A stretch of 64,000 bases of DNA from Corynebacterium aquatimens (lineage in GTDB: Bacteria; Actinomycetota; Actinomycetes; Mycobacteriales; Mycobacteriaceae): NCBI RefSeq assembly GCF_030408395.1, contig NZ_CP046980.1:2356001-2420000 (forward strand), given 5' to 3'. Made by a program: the position numbers and the translations under genes. The notes beneath the pieces are model-generated. The model was not told the DNA's origin and ran no database searches. It worked only from the letters and a program-made list of their open reading frames with translations. This document shows positions 57,321 to 64,000 of the stretch, piece by piece. Numbering within the stretch: position 1 is the first letter of the stretch; every line of letters starts with the position of its first letter.

Positions 57321-58125
57321 GGAGACCAGCGTACCCACCCGTCGACGCCGCCAGCGCTTCTGGGTAGAGGACCTCTAGCGCCAGCTGTGGCTGGTCGGTA
57401 GCGAAGGCGTCCACGCGGTTGTCGCGGCACCAGCGCATATCCGCCGGGTTGTTCACGGTCCAGGTGTAGGTCTTCAGGCCTTTGAAGTGCAGCAGTTCCC
57501 GGCGCGCCTTGAGGTGCGTGATGCCTGGGCCCACGCCGTAGGGACGCGAAAGCATGCAGTTGTTTTTGTTCCACTTCTTCTCGCGTAGACGGAACAGGTA
57601 ATAAGTTTCAAGGTCCGGCACGGCGTCCGCGAAGTAGCGCATCGCGCGGTGGGAGAAAGAGATCAGGTGGACACGCGGGTCCTCCAGCATCCCGCGGTGC
57701 CACAGGGTGCGCACGGTCTGCTCATCGACCTCGGGGCCGTAGCGGGTGGGGTGCTTGGTCTCAATGTAGATGTGCTTGCCGGGGTGGTCGTCGAGGATGT
57801 CCAGCAGCTCGTCGAGAAGCAGGACGCGCTGCGGGTCCTCCGCCGTACCGTAGTTGAGCTCGCGCATGTCGCTAAAATCCATCTTCGCCACCCGACCGCG
57901 GCCGTTTGAGCAGCGGTTAACCGTATTGTCGTGGTGGACCACCAGCTTGCCGTCGCGCGTTAGGCGTACGTCGCACTCGATGCCGTGGATCGGCAGCTTG
58001 AGCGCCTCTTGGAACGCTCGCGGCGTCGACTCCGGGTACAGGCCACTCGCCCCGCGGTGCGCGATGATGTGCGGGCCAGCCTCAACGGTTGTTGGCGGTG
58101 CTGGCGTAACGACGGAAGCAGTCAC
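57313..58125 (-). CDS. Glycerophosphodiester phosphodiesterase
   Basis: The 270-residue GDPD TIM-barrel protein has the catalytic IIAHRGASGLYPESTPRAFQEAL (His and Glu), IECDVRLTRDGKLVVHHDNTVNRCS (metal Glu and Asp, catalytic His) and YIETKHPTRYG. It hydrolyses glycerophosphodiesters to glycerol-3-phosphate and an alcohol. There is no signal peptide, so it acts in the cytosol. It is the first gene of a two-gene unit with DUF5926. Confidence 0.93.
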   Translation of the reverse strand: MTASVVTPAPPTTVEAGPHIIAHRGASGLYPESTPRAFQEALKLPIHGIECDVRLTRDGKLVVHHDNTVNRCSNGRGRVAKMDFSDMRELNYGTAEDPQRVLLLDELLDILDDHPGKHIYIETKHPTRYGPEVDEQTVRTLWHRGMLEDPRVHLISFSHRAMRYFADAVPDLETYYLFRLREKKWNKNNCMLSRPYGVGPGITHLKARRELLHFKGLKTYTWTVNNPADMRWCRDNRVDAFATDQPQLALEVLYPEALAASTGGYAGLHG

Positions 58126-58321
58126 CCCACCAACGTTAGGCAGCCAGCCTCGGGATCGCTCTGTTCGCAGGCGTATATAACGTGTTGTTCACCGAAAATT
58201 GACCGAGGCGTTCAAGCGAGTTTGGTTTTTCTGTGGCATCGTTCACACTACCGCGCCGAAGTGGCGCCATCTGATCCCGACTGCCCCCTACGCACAAGGG
58301 TTTTTTGTCACAATAGGGGGC

Positions 58322-60208
58322 ATGAAATTTCCGTCGCTAAGCATGCTCGGCTCTGTGGCGCTCCACGCACCGCTGATTGCGGCGGAGGTGCTCACGGACC
58401 TCACGCCGGGCCTGCGGCTGGCGGGCGTGCGCCGGCTGCCGTCGAATATGGCGGCGGGAATCGTCGGCGCGGAAGCCGCAGCATGGAGCGCCGTCTCCCC
58501 CTCGCTGCTGCCGCACCCGTGGTGGGTCACCGCAGCTAACGTGGGCATTTGCCAAACCGCGGGGCACACCGTGGGCACCACTGTCGCGAACGTCGTCGAC
58601 GCCGTGCAAGGCCAGCTCGGGGTGCGGCCGCCATCCAAGTGGCGGCACAGGCTGTACATGGGCACGCAGATCACCATGAGCTTGGCCACCGTGGGCGCCT
58701 ACGTCAGCGCCGCTCGCCGCAGGCCAGAGCAAGCCCAGCTTATCGACGACTCCGAGCGCGCCTCCGGCCTCACCTACCTCGGCGGAATCGCGGCTGGTTC
58801 CATGGGGTACGGCGCACTGCTGCTGATCGGGGAGGGCATCCAGATTTTCGCCGACACCTTTAATAAGGAACTGCGCCGGTGGATGCCGTCCTACGCCTCG
58901 TGGCCACTCGTCGTGGCGGGGCTGGGCGCGCTTGGCTTCCTCCTCGGCGACAAGGTGGTCGTGCGGCGAATCCTCACCAATGCGTATAAGAACGCCGAGG
59001 AACTGAACAAGGAATTCCTGCCCGGCGCGCCACGCCCCGTCGAACCGCAGCGTTCTGGGTCACACGCGTCGTTGGAGCGCTGGCGTTTCCTCGGCCGCCA
59101 GGGCCGCGCCGTCGTCGCCGGCGGCCCGCGCGCCCGCGACATCGCCGCCGTCATGGGCCCGGCCCCGTCCCCTGGCGGCGCTGCCGGCGCCTCCTCTGCT
59201 CCATCCCTCTTTGATGGCGCTGCCATCAAAGAGCCCATCCGCGTCTTCATCGGCCTGAAAGACCGCACGCCGGAGGAGCAGGCCGAAAAGGTTCTGCGCG
59301 AACTTGACCGCACCGATGCCTGGTCGCGCAAAGCGATCGCGGTGTTGTCGTCGGCTGGCACGGGATGGATCAGTGACTATCACACCTCTGGCCTGGAGTT
59401 TCTCTTGCGCGGCGACACCGCTATCGCGGCGATGCAGTACTCCTTCATGCCGTCGGCGTTTTCCTATGCTTCCGACCGCGAAGCCCCGACGCGTTCGGCA
59501 TCGGTGCTGCTCGCGGCGATCCAGGAGCGCCTTGACGCGATGCCCGCGGACAAGCGTCCCCGGCTTTACGTCGGCGGCGAATCCCTGGGCGCGTACGGCA
59601 TCTCCGACTCCTTCGATTCCCCGAAGGCAATGCTCGAGCGTATCGACGGCGCCGTCTTCACCGGCACCCCCGGCTTCACCCAGGCCCATTCGATTTTGAC
59701 CCAATCCCGCGACAAGGGCAGCCCGGAGCGCGTCCCCGTTGTCGACGGCGGGCGCCACGTCCGATTCGCCGCCCATGAGGACCACCTGCGCCACACTTTC
59801 GACGGCTCAGACTACGCCAACGACTGGGAGTTCCCCCGCGTCGTGTTCGCCCAACACGCCTCTGACCCGGTGGTGTGGTGGGACTGGCCCCTGTTGTTCC
59901 GCCGCCCCGACTGGCTGCGCGAACCCGGTTCCCGTCGTGTCCCCGCCCCGGACGCCCAGCACCTTGACGTCCTGCATTCCATGTATTGGATGCCCTTTGT
60001 CACCTGGTGGCAGGTGGGCGTCGACCAGCTGTCCTCACTCGAGCCCGAGGGCGGCCACGGCCACCAGTACTGGCGCGAAACCGTCGCCTACTGGAACGCA
60101 GTCCTGGACGCCGGCGCCACCGAGGAACAGATCGACGCCATCTACGAGTGGATCCACGCCGACTCCACCAAAATCCGCGCGACCAACATCACCGACCCCA
60201 GCCGCTAA
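58322..60208 (+). CDS. Membrane-anchored alpha/beta hydrolase (Abhydrolase_9-like)
   Basis: The 628-residue protein's N half has four or five hydrophobic helices (for example LMGLGALGFLLGDKVVVRR-like segments). The C half is an alpha/beta-hydrolase domain with the nucleophile in YVGGESLGAYG and late Asp/His candidates (HASDPVVWWDWPLL and HGHQYW). It matches the pfam10081 architecture found in mycolate bacteria, where the reaction is unknown. ATG 58322 follows GGGGG and is chosen over an in-frame start at 58199, which lacks a signal. It contains the CTTATCGACG motif at 58738. Confidence 0.8.
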   Translation: MKFPSLSMLGSVALHAPLIAAEVLTDLTPGLRLAGVRRLPSNMAAGIVGAEAAAWSAVSPSLLPHPWWVTAANVGICQTAGHTVGTTVANVVDAVQGQLGVRPPSKWRHRLYMGTQITMSLATVGAYVSAARRRPEQAQLIDDSERASGLTYLGGIAAGSMGYGALLLIGEGIQIFADTFNKELRRWMPSYASWPLVVAGLGALGFLLGDKVVVRRILTNAYKNAEELNKEFLPGAPRPVEPQRSGSHASLERWRFLGRQGRAVVAGGPRARDIAAVMGPAPSPGGAAGASSAPSLFDGAAIKEPIRVFIGLKDRTPEEQAEKVLRELDRTDAWSRKAIAVLSSAGTGWISDYHTSGLEFLLRGDTAIAAMQYSFMPSAFSYASDREAPTRSASVLLAAIQERLDAMPADKRPRLYVGGESLGAYGISDSFDSPKAMLERIDGAVFTGTPGFTQAHSILTQSRDKGSPERVPVVDGGRHVRFAAHEDHLRHTFDGSDYANDWEFPRVVFAQHASDPVVWWDWPLLFRRPDWLREPGSRRVPAPDAQHLDVLHSMYWMPFVTWWQVGVDQLSSLEPEGGHGHQYWRETVAYWNAVLDAGATEEQIDAIYEWIHADSTKIRATNITDPSR

Positions 60209-60367
60209 CCCCCACCCCGCCGCCGCGCCACCCCGCCGGCCCCCGCGCACCCCGCCGCCTCGTCCCGCTGGCCCCGCATCACCCCGCCGCCGCGCCCCAC
60301 TCGCCCCGCCGCGACCCTCCGCGCCCCCCTTTTCGTCTCCAACGCGTCGATCACACGCCCCATTCCT

Positions 60368-60452
60368 TGAGTGGTTCGGCCACTCAGCGTTACTTTCCAA
60401 GGAAAACCGCAGGTCGCGCACCGCGAGTTTCCTTGAGTGGTTCGGCCACTCA
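60368..60452. repeat. Palindromic element family B, copy 1 (85 bp)
   Basis: Two dyads TGAGTGG-ttcgg-CCACTCA lie 66 bases apart (starts 60368 and 60434). The second extends to a 13-bp perfect arm TTTCCTTGAGTGG (60428-60458). Between them, on the minus strand, is the core GACCTGCGGTTTTCC, 37 bases from one end. Confidence 0.88.
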
Positions 60453-60549
60453 AGGAAACGGGCAAACACGGCATGCGCGCGGCCTGTTGCGGCGCGACCC
60501 TCCGCGCCCCCGTTTCGTCTCCAACGAGTCGATCACACGCCCCATTCCT

Positions 60550-60634
60550 TGAGTGGTTCGGCCACTCAGCGTTATTTTCCATGGAAAACCGCAGGTCGCG
60601 CACCGCGAAATTCCTTGAGTGGTTCGGCCACTCA
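60550..60634. repeat. Palindromic element family B, copy 2 (85 bp)
   Basis: It has the same plan as copy 1, with dyads at 60550 and 60616, again 66 bases apart, and the same core. It lies within the second unit of the 183-bp duplication and differs from copy 1 at only a few positions. Confidence 0.88.
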
Positions 60635-60884
60635 AGGAAACGTGCAATCACGGCATGCGGCGCGGCTGGATGTGGCACGTTCGGATGCGGCGCGGCTCGG
60701 TGCGTTGCGACCTGGTACATCGCGGCCCGATGTTGCGGCCTGCTGCGTCGCGGCCTGATGCGTCGCGGCCGAGGCAATCACCGCCTCAGACCTGCATGCA
60801 CGCAGGATGTCCGAACGCTGTTTGGGGGTGGCTCAACCGCTTTCTCCGGAAAGCATGGAACCTTGGCCCAGTTTTCTGAGTCCA

Positions 60885-61784
60885 ATGAATATGGGTTTGA
60901 GAAAAAATGATTATGGGGCGTTGCTGGGTGGGGTCGTCGATAAGCGTGATCCTGCGTTTAGAGCATTGATGAAGAAGGGCATGAAACCTGGGACCTTTGT
61001 GACGGTAGCGGGCCCGTACGTGTGCGAGCATGCAGCGTACAAGGCGCTTCGACCGTATGAAAAGCACTGGTTGCGCGCGTTTCTTCGGGGGAAGCTGGCC
61101 AAGAAGTCAATCGTCATGGGTAAATCGGCGGCTCGGTTGCTTGGGATGCCGCTGATTTTGCGGTCAGAGGAGATGGTCGAGTTTGTCACGAGGGCGACGG
61201 GCCATCCGCAGCCGCCGCGGGGGTGTGTGTACCGACGGGCGTCCATCGAGGACCATGAGATCACGACGGTCCACGGTATTGCGGTGACGACCCCCGCGCG
61301 GACGGCAATCGACATTGCCAGATACCACGGCTTCGCCGACGGCTTGGTGGCGATGGACGCGTTCCTGCGTGAGTTCGGCACTCGCGAGGAGCTTGAGGCC
61401 ACGCTGGCTTCAATGCCACGGTTCAAGAACAAAAGGCTCGCCCGCAGCTGCATCGCCTTCGCGGACGCGGATGCGCAGTCAGCGGTAGAAAGTTTCGCGC
61501 GCGCAGCGTTGATTGAGGCCGGGATCACCGGCGTTAGCCTGCAGTTTCCTGTCGAGATTTACTTTGTTGACCTGTGCATTGACGGCTGGTTGTTGATCGA
61601 AATCGACGGCGCCGTCAAATACGAGGAGGACACCCGTGAGGCATTGCTGCGGGAGCGCCAGCGGGAGAAGAGGATTCTCAACCTGGGGTATCGGATGCTT
61701 CGTTTTTCGGCGAAGGAGATCATTGCACATCCCCAGGGGTTTGTCCGGGAGGTTCTCAAGGCCCTGGGGTCCCGGCACACGTAG
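60885..61784 (+). CDS. AbiEi/DUF559-like protein with Vsr-type nuclease core, bracketed by family B elements
   Basis: The product is about 299 residues. The middle region has the actinobacterial AbiEi-like pattern (SIVMGKSAARLLGMPL, then HGIAVTTPARTAIDIARYHGFADGLVAMDAFLR). The C-terminal part is a nuclease-like core: YFVDLCIDGWLLIEIDGAVKYEE, then RERQREKRILNLGYRMLRFSAKEI (about 226-275). It aligns with the 40519-41301 protein block for block. Start is uncertain: ATG 60885, 60891 or 60855. Elements B1 and B2 lie upstream and B3 begins 18 bases after the stop. No toxin partner gene is adjacent. Confidence 0.72.
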   Translation: MNMGLRKNDYGALLGGVVDKRDPAFRALMKKGMKPGTFVTVAGPYVCEHAAYKALRPYEKHWLRAFLRGKLAKKSIVMGKSAARLLGMPLILRSEEMVEFVTRATGHPQPPRGCVYRRASIEDHEITTVHGIAVTTPARTAIDIARYHGFADGLVAMDAFLREFGTREELEATLASMPRFKNKRLARSCIAFADADAQSAVESFARAALIEAGITGVSLQFPVEIYFVDLCIDGWLLIEIDGAVKYEEDTREALLRERQREKRILNLGYRMLRFSAKEIIAHPQGFVREVLKALGSRHT

Positions 61785-61801
61785 CTGAGGCTGGGTTTCG
61801 C

Positions 61802-61886
61802 TGAGTGGCCGCACCACTCAAGGTTGGTTGTCGCGGAAACCCCCAGGTCGCGGCTCGCTGAAATCCTTGAGTGGTGCGGCCACTCA
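61802..61886. repeat. Palindromic element family B, copy 3 (85 bp, diverged)
   Basis: Dyads TGAGTGG-ccgca-CCACTCA (61802) and TGAGTGG-tgcgg-CCACTCA (61868) are again exactly 66 bases apart. The inside has diverged but keeps GGAAACC...CAGGTCGCG. It lies just downstream of the nuclease-like gene and upstream of the msrA stop. Confidence 0.85.
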
Positions 61887-61910
61887 CGCTTGACGACGGC
61901 TCCCCCGCCG

Positions 61911-62564
61911 CTAAATCCCGCAGGCGACCCCGGTGGAGTGGTGCGGGCAGTACCCGTTAGGCACCTTGTGTAGGTACTGCTGGTGTTCGTCCTCGGCTAG
62001 GTAGTAGGTGACGCCGTCGCGCTCGACGCTGGCGACTTCGGTGGTGATCTGCCCGAACCCGGCGCTGCTCAGCGACTGTTGGTACTCAGCGATCCAGCCG
62101 CGGATCTGCTCCGCCTCGGCTTCGGTGTCGGTGTAGAACGCGGAGCGGTACTGCGTGCCCACGTCGTTTCCCTGCCGGAAGCCCTGCGTCGGGTCGTGCG
62201 CCTCCAGCGCGGCGCGCACGAGATCCTTCAGGCCAACCCGCGCGGGGTCGTAGACCACTTCGACCAGTTCCACGTGGTTCGTCTGCCCCGAGCACACTTC
62301 GCGGTACGTCGGGTTGGGCGTCACCCCGCCGCCGTAGCCCACCGACGTGGCCTCCACACCGGGGGTTTCCCAGAACATTTTCTCCGCCCCCCAGAAGCAT
62401 CCCAGCCCCACGAGCAGGCGTTTGTGCCCCTCGTTCCACGGCCCCGTAATCGGCGTCCCCAGCACAGCGTGGGGCGCGGGGTGCGGCAGAATCGGCTCCG
62501 GGCGGCCCGGCAGGGCGTCATGCTTATCGACGAGTTCAGGACTACGACCAAACGGGAAGAACAT
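61911..62564 (-). CDS. msrA: Peptide-methionine (S)-S-oxide reductase
   Basis: The 217-residue MsrA has the catalytic GLGCFWGAEKMFWETPGVEATSVGYGGG, the conserved YDPARVGLKDLVRAALEAHDPTQG and GTQYRSAFY, and C-terminal HQQYLHKVPNGYCPHHSTGVAC supplying resolving cysteines. It repairs oxidised methionine in the cytosol. It is divergent from sodA, so two oxidative-defence genes share a 130-bp regulatory region. Codons near the start contain the CTTATCGACG motif. Confidence 0.95.
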   Translation of the reverse strand: MFFPFGRSPELVDKHDALPGRPEPILPHPAPHAVLGTPITGPWNEGHKRLLVGLGCFWGAEKMFWETPGVEATSVGYGGGVTPNPTYREVCSGQTNHVELVEVVYDPARVGLKDLVRAALEAHDPTQGFRQGNDVGTQYRSAFYTDTEAEAEQIRGWIAEYQQSLSSAGFGQITTEVASVERDGVTYYLAEDEHQQYLHKVPNGYCPHHSTGVACGI

Positions 62565-62694
62565 ACCTGTTTAACGGATTGGTAACGGCAAAAATTCCCG
62601 CATGTCCCTACTATGGGGACGCAACGGGCACGCGAGCCCGCCGCGCCACGGACGCGGAATGAGAAAAAATCGCACTAAAGAAAGGTTTATGACA

Positions 62695-63297
62695 ATGGCT
62701 GTTTACGAACTTCCTGAGCTCCCCTACGCATACGACGCACTGGAGCCGCACATTTCCGCTGAGATCATGGAGCTGCACCACTCCAAGCACCACGCAACCT
62801 ACGTTGCTGGCGCAAACGCTGCCCTCGAGGCCATCGAGGCTGAGCGTAACGGTGAGGCTAACCCGGACAAGCTGCGCGCGCTGTCCAAGAACCTCGCGTT
62901 CAACCTGGGTGGCCACACCAACCACTCCATTTTCTGGCAGAACATGAGCCCGAACGGTGGCGGCGAGCCGACCGGTGAGCTGGCTGCTGCTATCGAGCGT
63001 GACTTCGGCTCCTTCGAGGGCTTCAAGAAGCAGTTCGCTGGCGTTGCTACTTCCATCCAGGGTTCCGGCTGGGCTGTGCTTGGCTACGACCACATCGCTG
63101 GCCGCCTGATCATCCAACAGATGACTGACCAGCAGGGCAACATCTCCGTGGACTTCACCCCGGTTCTCATGCTGGACATGTGGGAGCACGCTTTCTACCT
63201 GCAGTACAAGAACGTGAAGCCGGACTACGTTGCGGCATGGTGGAACGTTGTCAACTGGGACGACGTCGCGCAGTGCCTGGCAAAGGCCGCTGCCTAA
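62695..63297 (+). CDS. sodA: Superoxide dismutase (Mn/Fe)
   Basis: The 200-residue SOD has metal ligands in MELHHSKHHATYV (His), GGHTNHSIFWQNM (His) and LDMWEHAFYLQYKNVKPDY (Asp and His). The Gly-rich NGGGEPTG loop is as in actinobacterial Mn-type enzymes. It removes superoxide. ATG 62695 (MAVYELPELPYAYD) is used because GAAAGG lies nine bases upstream; ATG 62689 is too close, and the longer frame from 62602 is unsupported. Confidence 0.96.
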   Translation: MAVYELPELPYAYDALEPHISAEIMELHHSKHHATYVAGANAALEAIEAERNGEANPDKLRALSKNLAFNLGGHTNHSIFWQNMSPNGGGEPTGELAAAIERDFGSFEGFKKQFAGVATSIQGSGWAVLGYDHIAGRLIIQQMTDQQGNISVDFTPVLMLDMWEHAFYLQYKNVKPDYVAAWWNVVNWDDVAQCLAKAAA

Positions 63298-63310
63298 GCA
63301 CCTGCTTATC

Positions 63311-63332
63311 GACGGCCGGTTTGCCGGCCGTC
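63311..63332 (+). terminator. Hairpin after sodA
   Basis: A perfect 9-bp stem GACGGCCGG / CCGGCCGTC has a four-base loop, 13 bases after the stop. Its left edge overlaps one copy of the dispersed GCTTATCGACG motif (63304-63314), so the motif may contribute to the stem's base. There is no T run. Confidence 0.7.
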
Positions 63333-63337
63333 CCACC

Positions 63338-63370
63338 GTCGATCGCTGGATAGCGATCGACGCGTACAAT
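63338..63370 (+). promoter_or_regulatory. Promoter with large palindromic operator before the MFS gene
   Basis: GTCGATCGCT and AGCGATCGAC form a perfect 10-bp inverted repeat around four bases (63338-63361). A TACAAT -10 hexamer (63365-63370) follows directly. The palindrome covers the -35 position, so a bound dimer would block transcription. The GTG start lies eight bases after the -10, implying a leaderless mRNA. Confidence 0.75.
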
Positions 63371-63378
63371 CAAAGTGC

Positions 63379-64000
63379 GTGGAGAAAGGCAGCCCGGAGT
63401 ATCGTCGCGCGATAGTCGCGATGTTTGCAGCCGGGCTGTCTATTTTTAATTCCCTGTACTTCGTGCAGGCGATGCTGCCGACGTTCGTGGATGAGCTCGG
63501 AATGAGTGAAGCCGAGGCGGCCCTGGCGGTGTCGGCAACGACGGGGATGTTGGCGTTGTTCATCGTGCCGGCCTCGATCCTGTCGGAGCGTTTTGGCCGC
63601 GGCAGGGTGTTGGTTATTTCGGCGCCGCTCGCCGCGGCGGTGGGCTTAGCGCTGCCACTGGCCACGAATGGTGCGCAGCTCATTGCGTTGCGCGCAGTGC
63701 AGGGCGTTGCCATCGCGGGAACGCCGGCGGTGGCCATGACCTGGATTTCGGAGGAAATGTCCCCGTCGGCCGCACCAGGGGCGATGGGGCTGTATGTGTC
63801 TGGGTCGTCGATAGGCGGCCTGCTCGGTCGCCTCATTCCAGCCTTCGCGGTGGACTTTGTGGGGTGGCGCTGGGCGGTGCTGTTGGCGTCGTTAAGCGCG
63901 CTGGCCTGCTCTGTCGCAATGGCGTTCCTGCTGCCTGCGCAGCGGAACTTCACGCCGAAGCCGCTGCGGGTGGGACGCGAATTTTCTGCGATGGCCAATC
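63379..64000 (+). CDS. MFS transporter, N-terminal part (truncated by window edge)
   Basis: An open frame from GTG 63379 runs to the end of the window without a stop. It has six or more helices and MFS features: LPTFVDELGMSEAEAALAVSATTGM, the loop 2-3 motif SILSERFGRGRVLVIS, LIALRAVQGVAIAGTPAVAMTWISEEM and GSSIGGLLGRLIPAF. The profile fits drug or small-molecule exporters of the YnfM/AraJ kind. The regulator that binds the upstream palindrome is not in the window. Confidence 0.88.
   Translation, partial: MEKGSPEYRRAIVAMFAAGLSIFNSLYFVQAMLPTFVDELGMSEAEAALAVSATTGMLALFIVPASILSERFGRGRVLVISAPLAAAVGLALPLATNGAQLIALRAVQGVAIAGTPAVAMTWISEEMSPSAAPGAMGLYVSGSSIGGLLGRLIPAFAVDFVGWRWAVLLASLSALACSVAMAFLLPAQRNFTPKPLRVGREFSAMAN

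Larger units (their letters stand above)
60209..60884. other. 676-bp repeat-rich intergenic region
   Basis: The region starts with about 100 bp of C-rich DNA (runs of CCCCGCCG). A tandem direct duplication of a 183-bp unit follows (60311-60493 and 60494 to about 60668), each unit carrying one family B element. After that come short direct repeats of TGCGTCGCGGCCTGA-type (about 60729-60770). Frames crossing it give only Pro/Arg/Ala-rich nonsense and are not accepted as genes. Confidence 0.8.

Noticed and set aside
59739..60758. 339-codon frame over the hydrolase end and the repeat region
   Set aside because: Pro/Ser/Arg-rich composition, overlap with a certain gene, and passage through tandem hairpins mark it as non-coding.
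60311..61886. CRISPR-like array from repeated hairpins
   Set aside because: Spacing is 66 then 116 bases, the intervening sequences are themselves repeated, and no cas genes are present.

Overview
The window is a chromosomal segment of a Corynebacterium species (order Mycobacteriales). The evidence is the complete corynomycolate and arabinogalactan assembly locus: accD3, pks13, fadD32, a cutinase-like lipase, two antigen-85-type mycoloyltransferases, aftB, ubiA, a PAP2 phosphatase, glfT2 and glf. This locus is joined directly to the pck - trmB - cmpL1 (MmpL3-type transporter) block, an order I recall from C. glutamicum. I cannot name the species from sequence alone.

Layout. 1-8.4 kb: end of a membrane protein, a GT4 glycosyltransferase, a MtrP-like methyltransferase, pck, then the trmB/cmpL1/membrane-protein operon. 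8.5-27.1 kb: a DUF3054 protein, a possible 26-residue peptide gene, then the minus-strand cell-envelope block read from glfT2 down to accD3. This block makes the galactan and the arabinose donor, adds terminal arabinose, condenses the mycolate (FadD32-Pks13-AccD3) and transfers it (CmytA/CmytB). 27.2-34.5 kb: accessory genes inserted between glfT2 and glf. They are a GT87 membrane enzyme, an SOS-box-controlled DUF222/HNH nuclease, a Na+/H+ antiporter, an AAA ATPase with a 9-bp repeat leader, two overlapping zinc-ribbon genes, and the start of a TetR/GAP pair. 35-40 kb: glf, a PGRP-type amidase and glpK. 40.3-41.4 kb: a nuclease-like gene bracketed by two palindromic elements. 41.4-49.6 kb: HAD phosphatase, two PlsC acyltransferases, serS, a septum-formation-like protein, a small metallopeptidase, a phosphoglycerate-mutase-type phosphatase, pheA and an LCP ligase. 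50-54.7 kb: a 1545-residue repeat-rich surface protein between two look-alike terminators. 54.8-64 kb: amino-acid permease, DUF5926, GDPD, an alpha/beta hydrolase, a second nuclease-like gene bracketed by another palindromic element family, msrA, sodA and a truncated MFS gene.

Two observations stand out. First, two homologous genes (40519-41301 and 60885-61784, AbiEi/DUF559-like with a Vsr-type nuclease core) are each bracketed by their own family of 85-86 bp inverted-repeat elements. The two families have different ends but share a central GACCTGCG core at the same offset. This suggests an uncharacterised element/nuclease partnership. Second, the 11-mer CGTCGATAAGC (or its 10-mer core) occurs 21 times in 64 kb, in coding and non-coding DNA, on both strands and in several reading frames. 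A composition-free expectation is about 0.1 for the 10-mer. It behaves like a genome-wide signal motif.

Many genes appear to have leaderless starts, with a -10 hexamer 5-10 bases before the start codon, and I adjusted several starts for this. No tRNA, rRNA, CRISPR array or insertion sequence was found.
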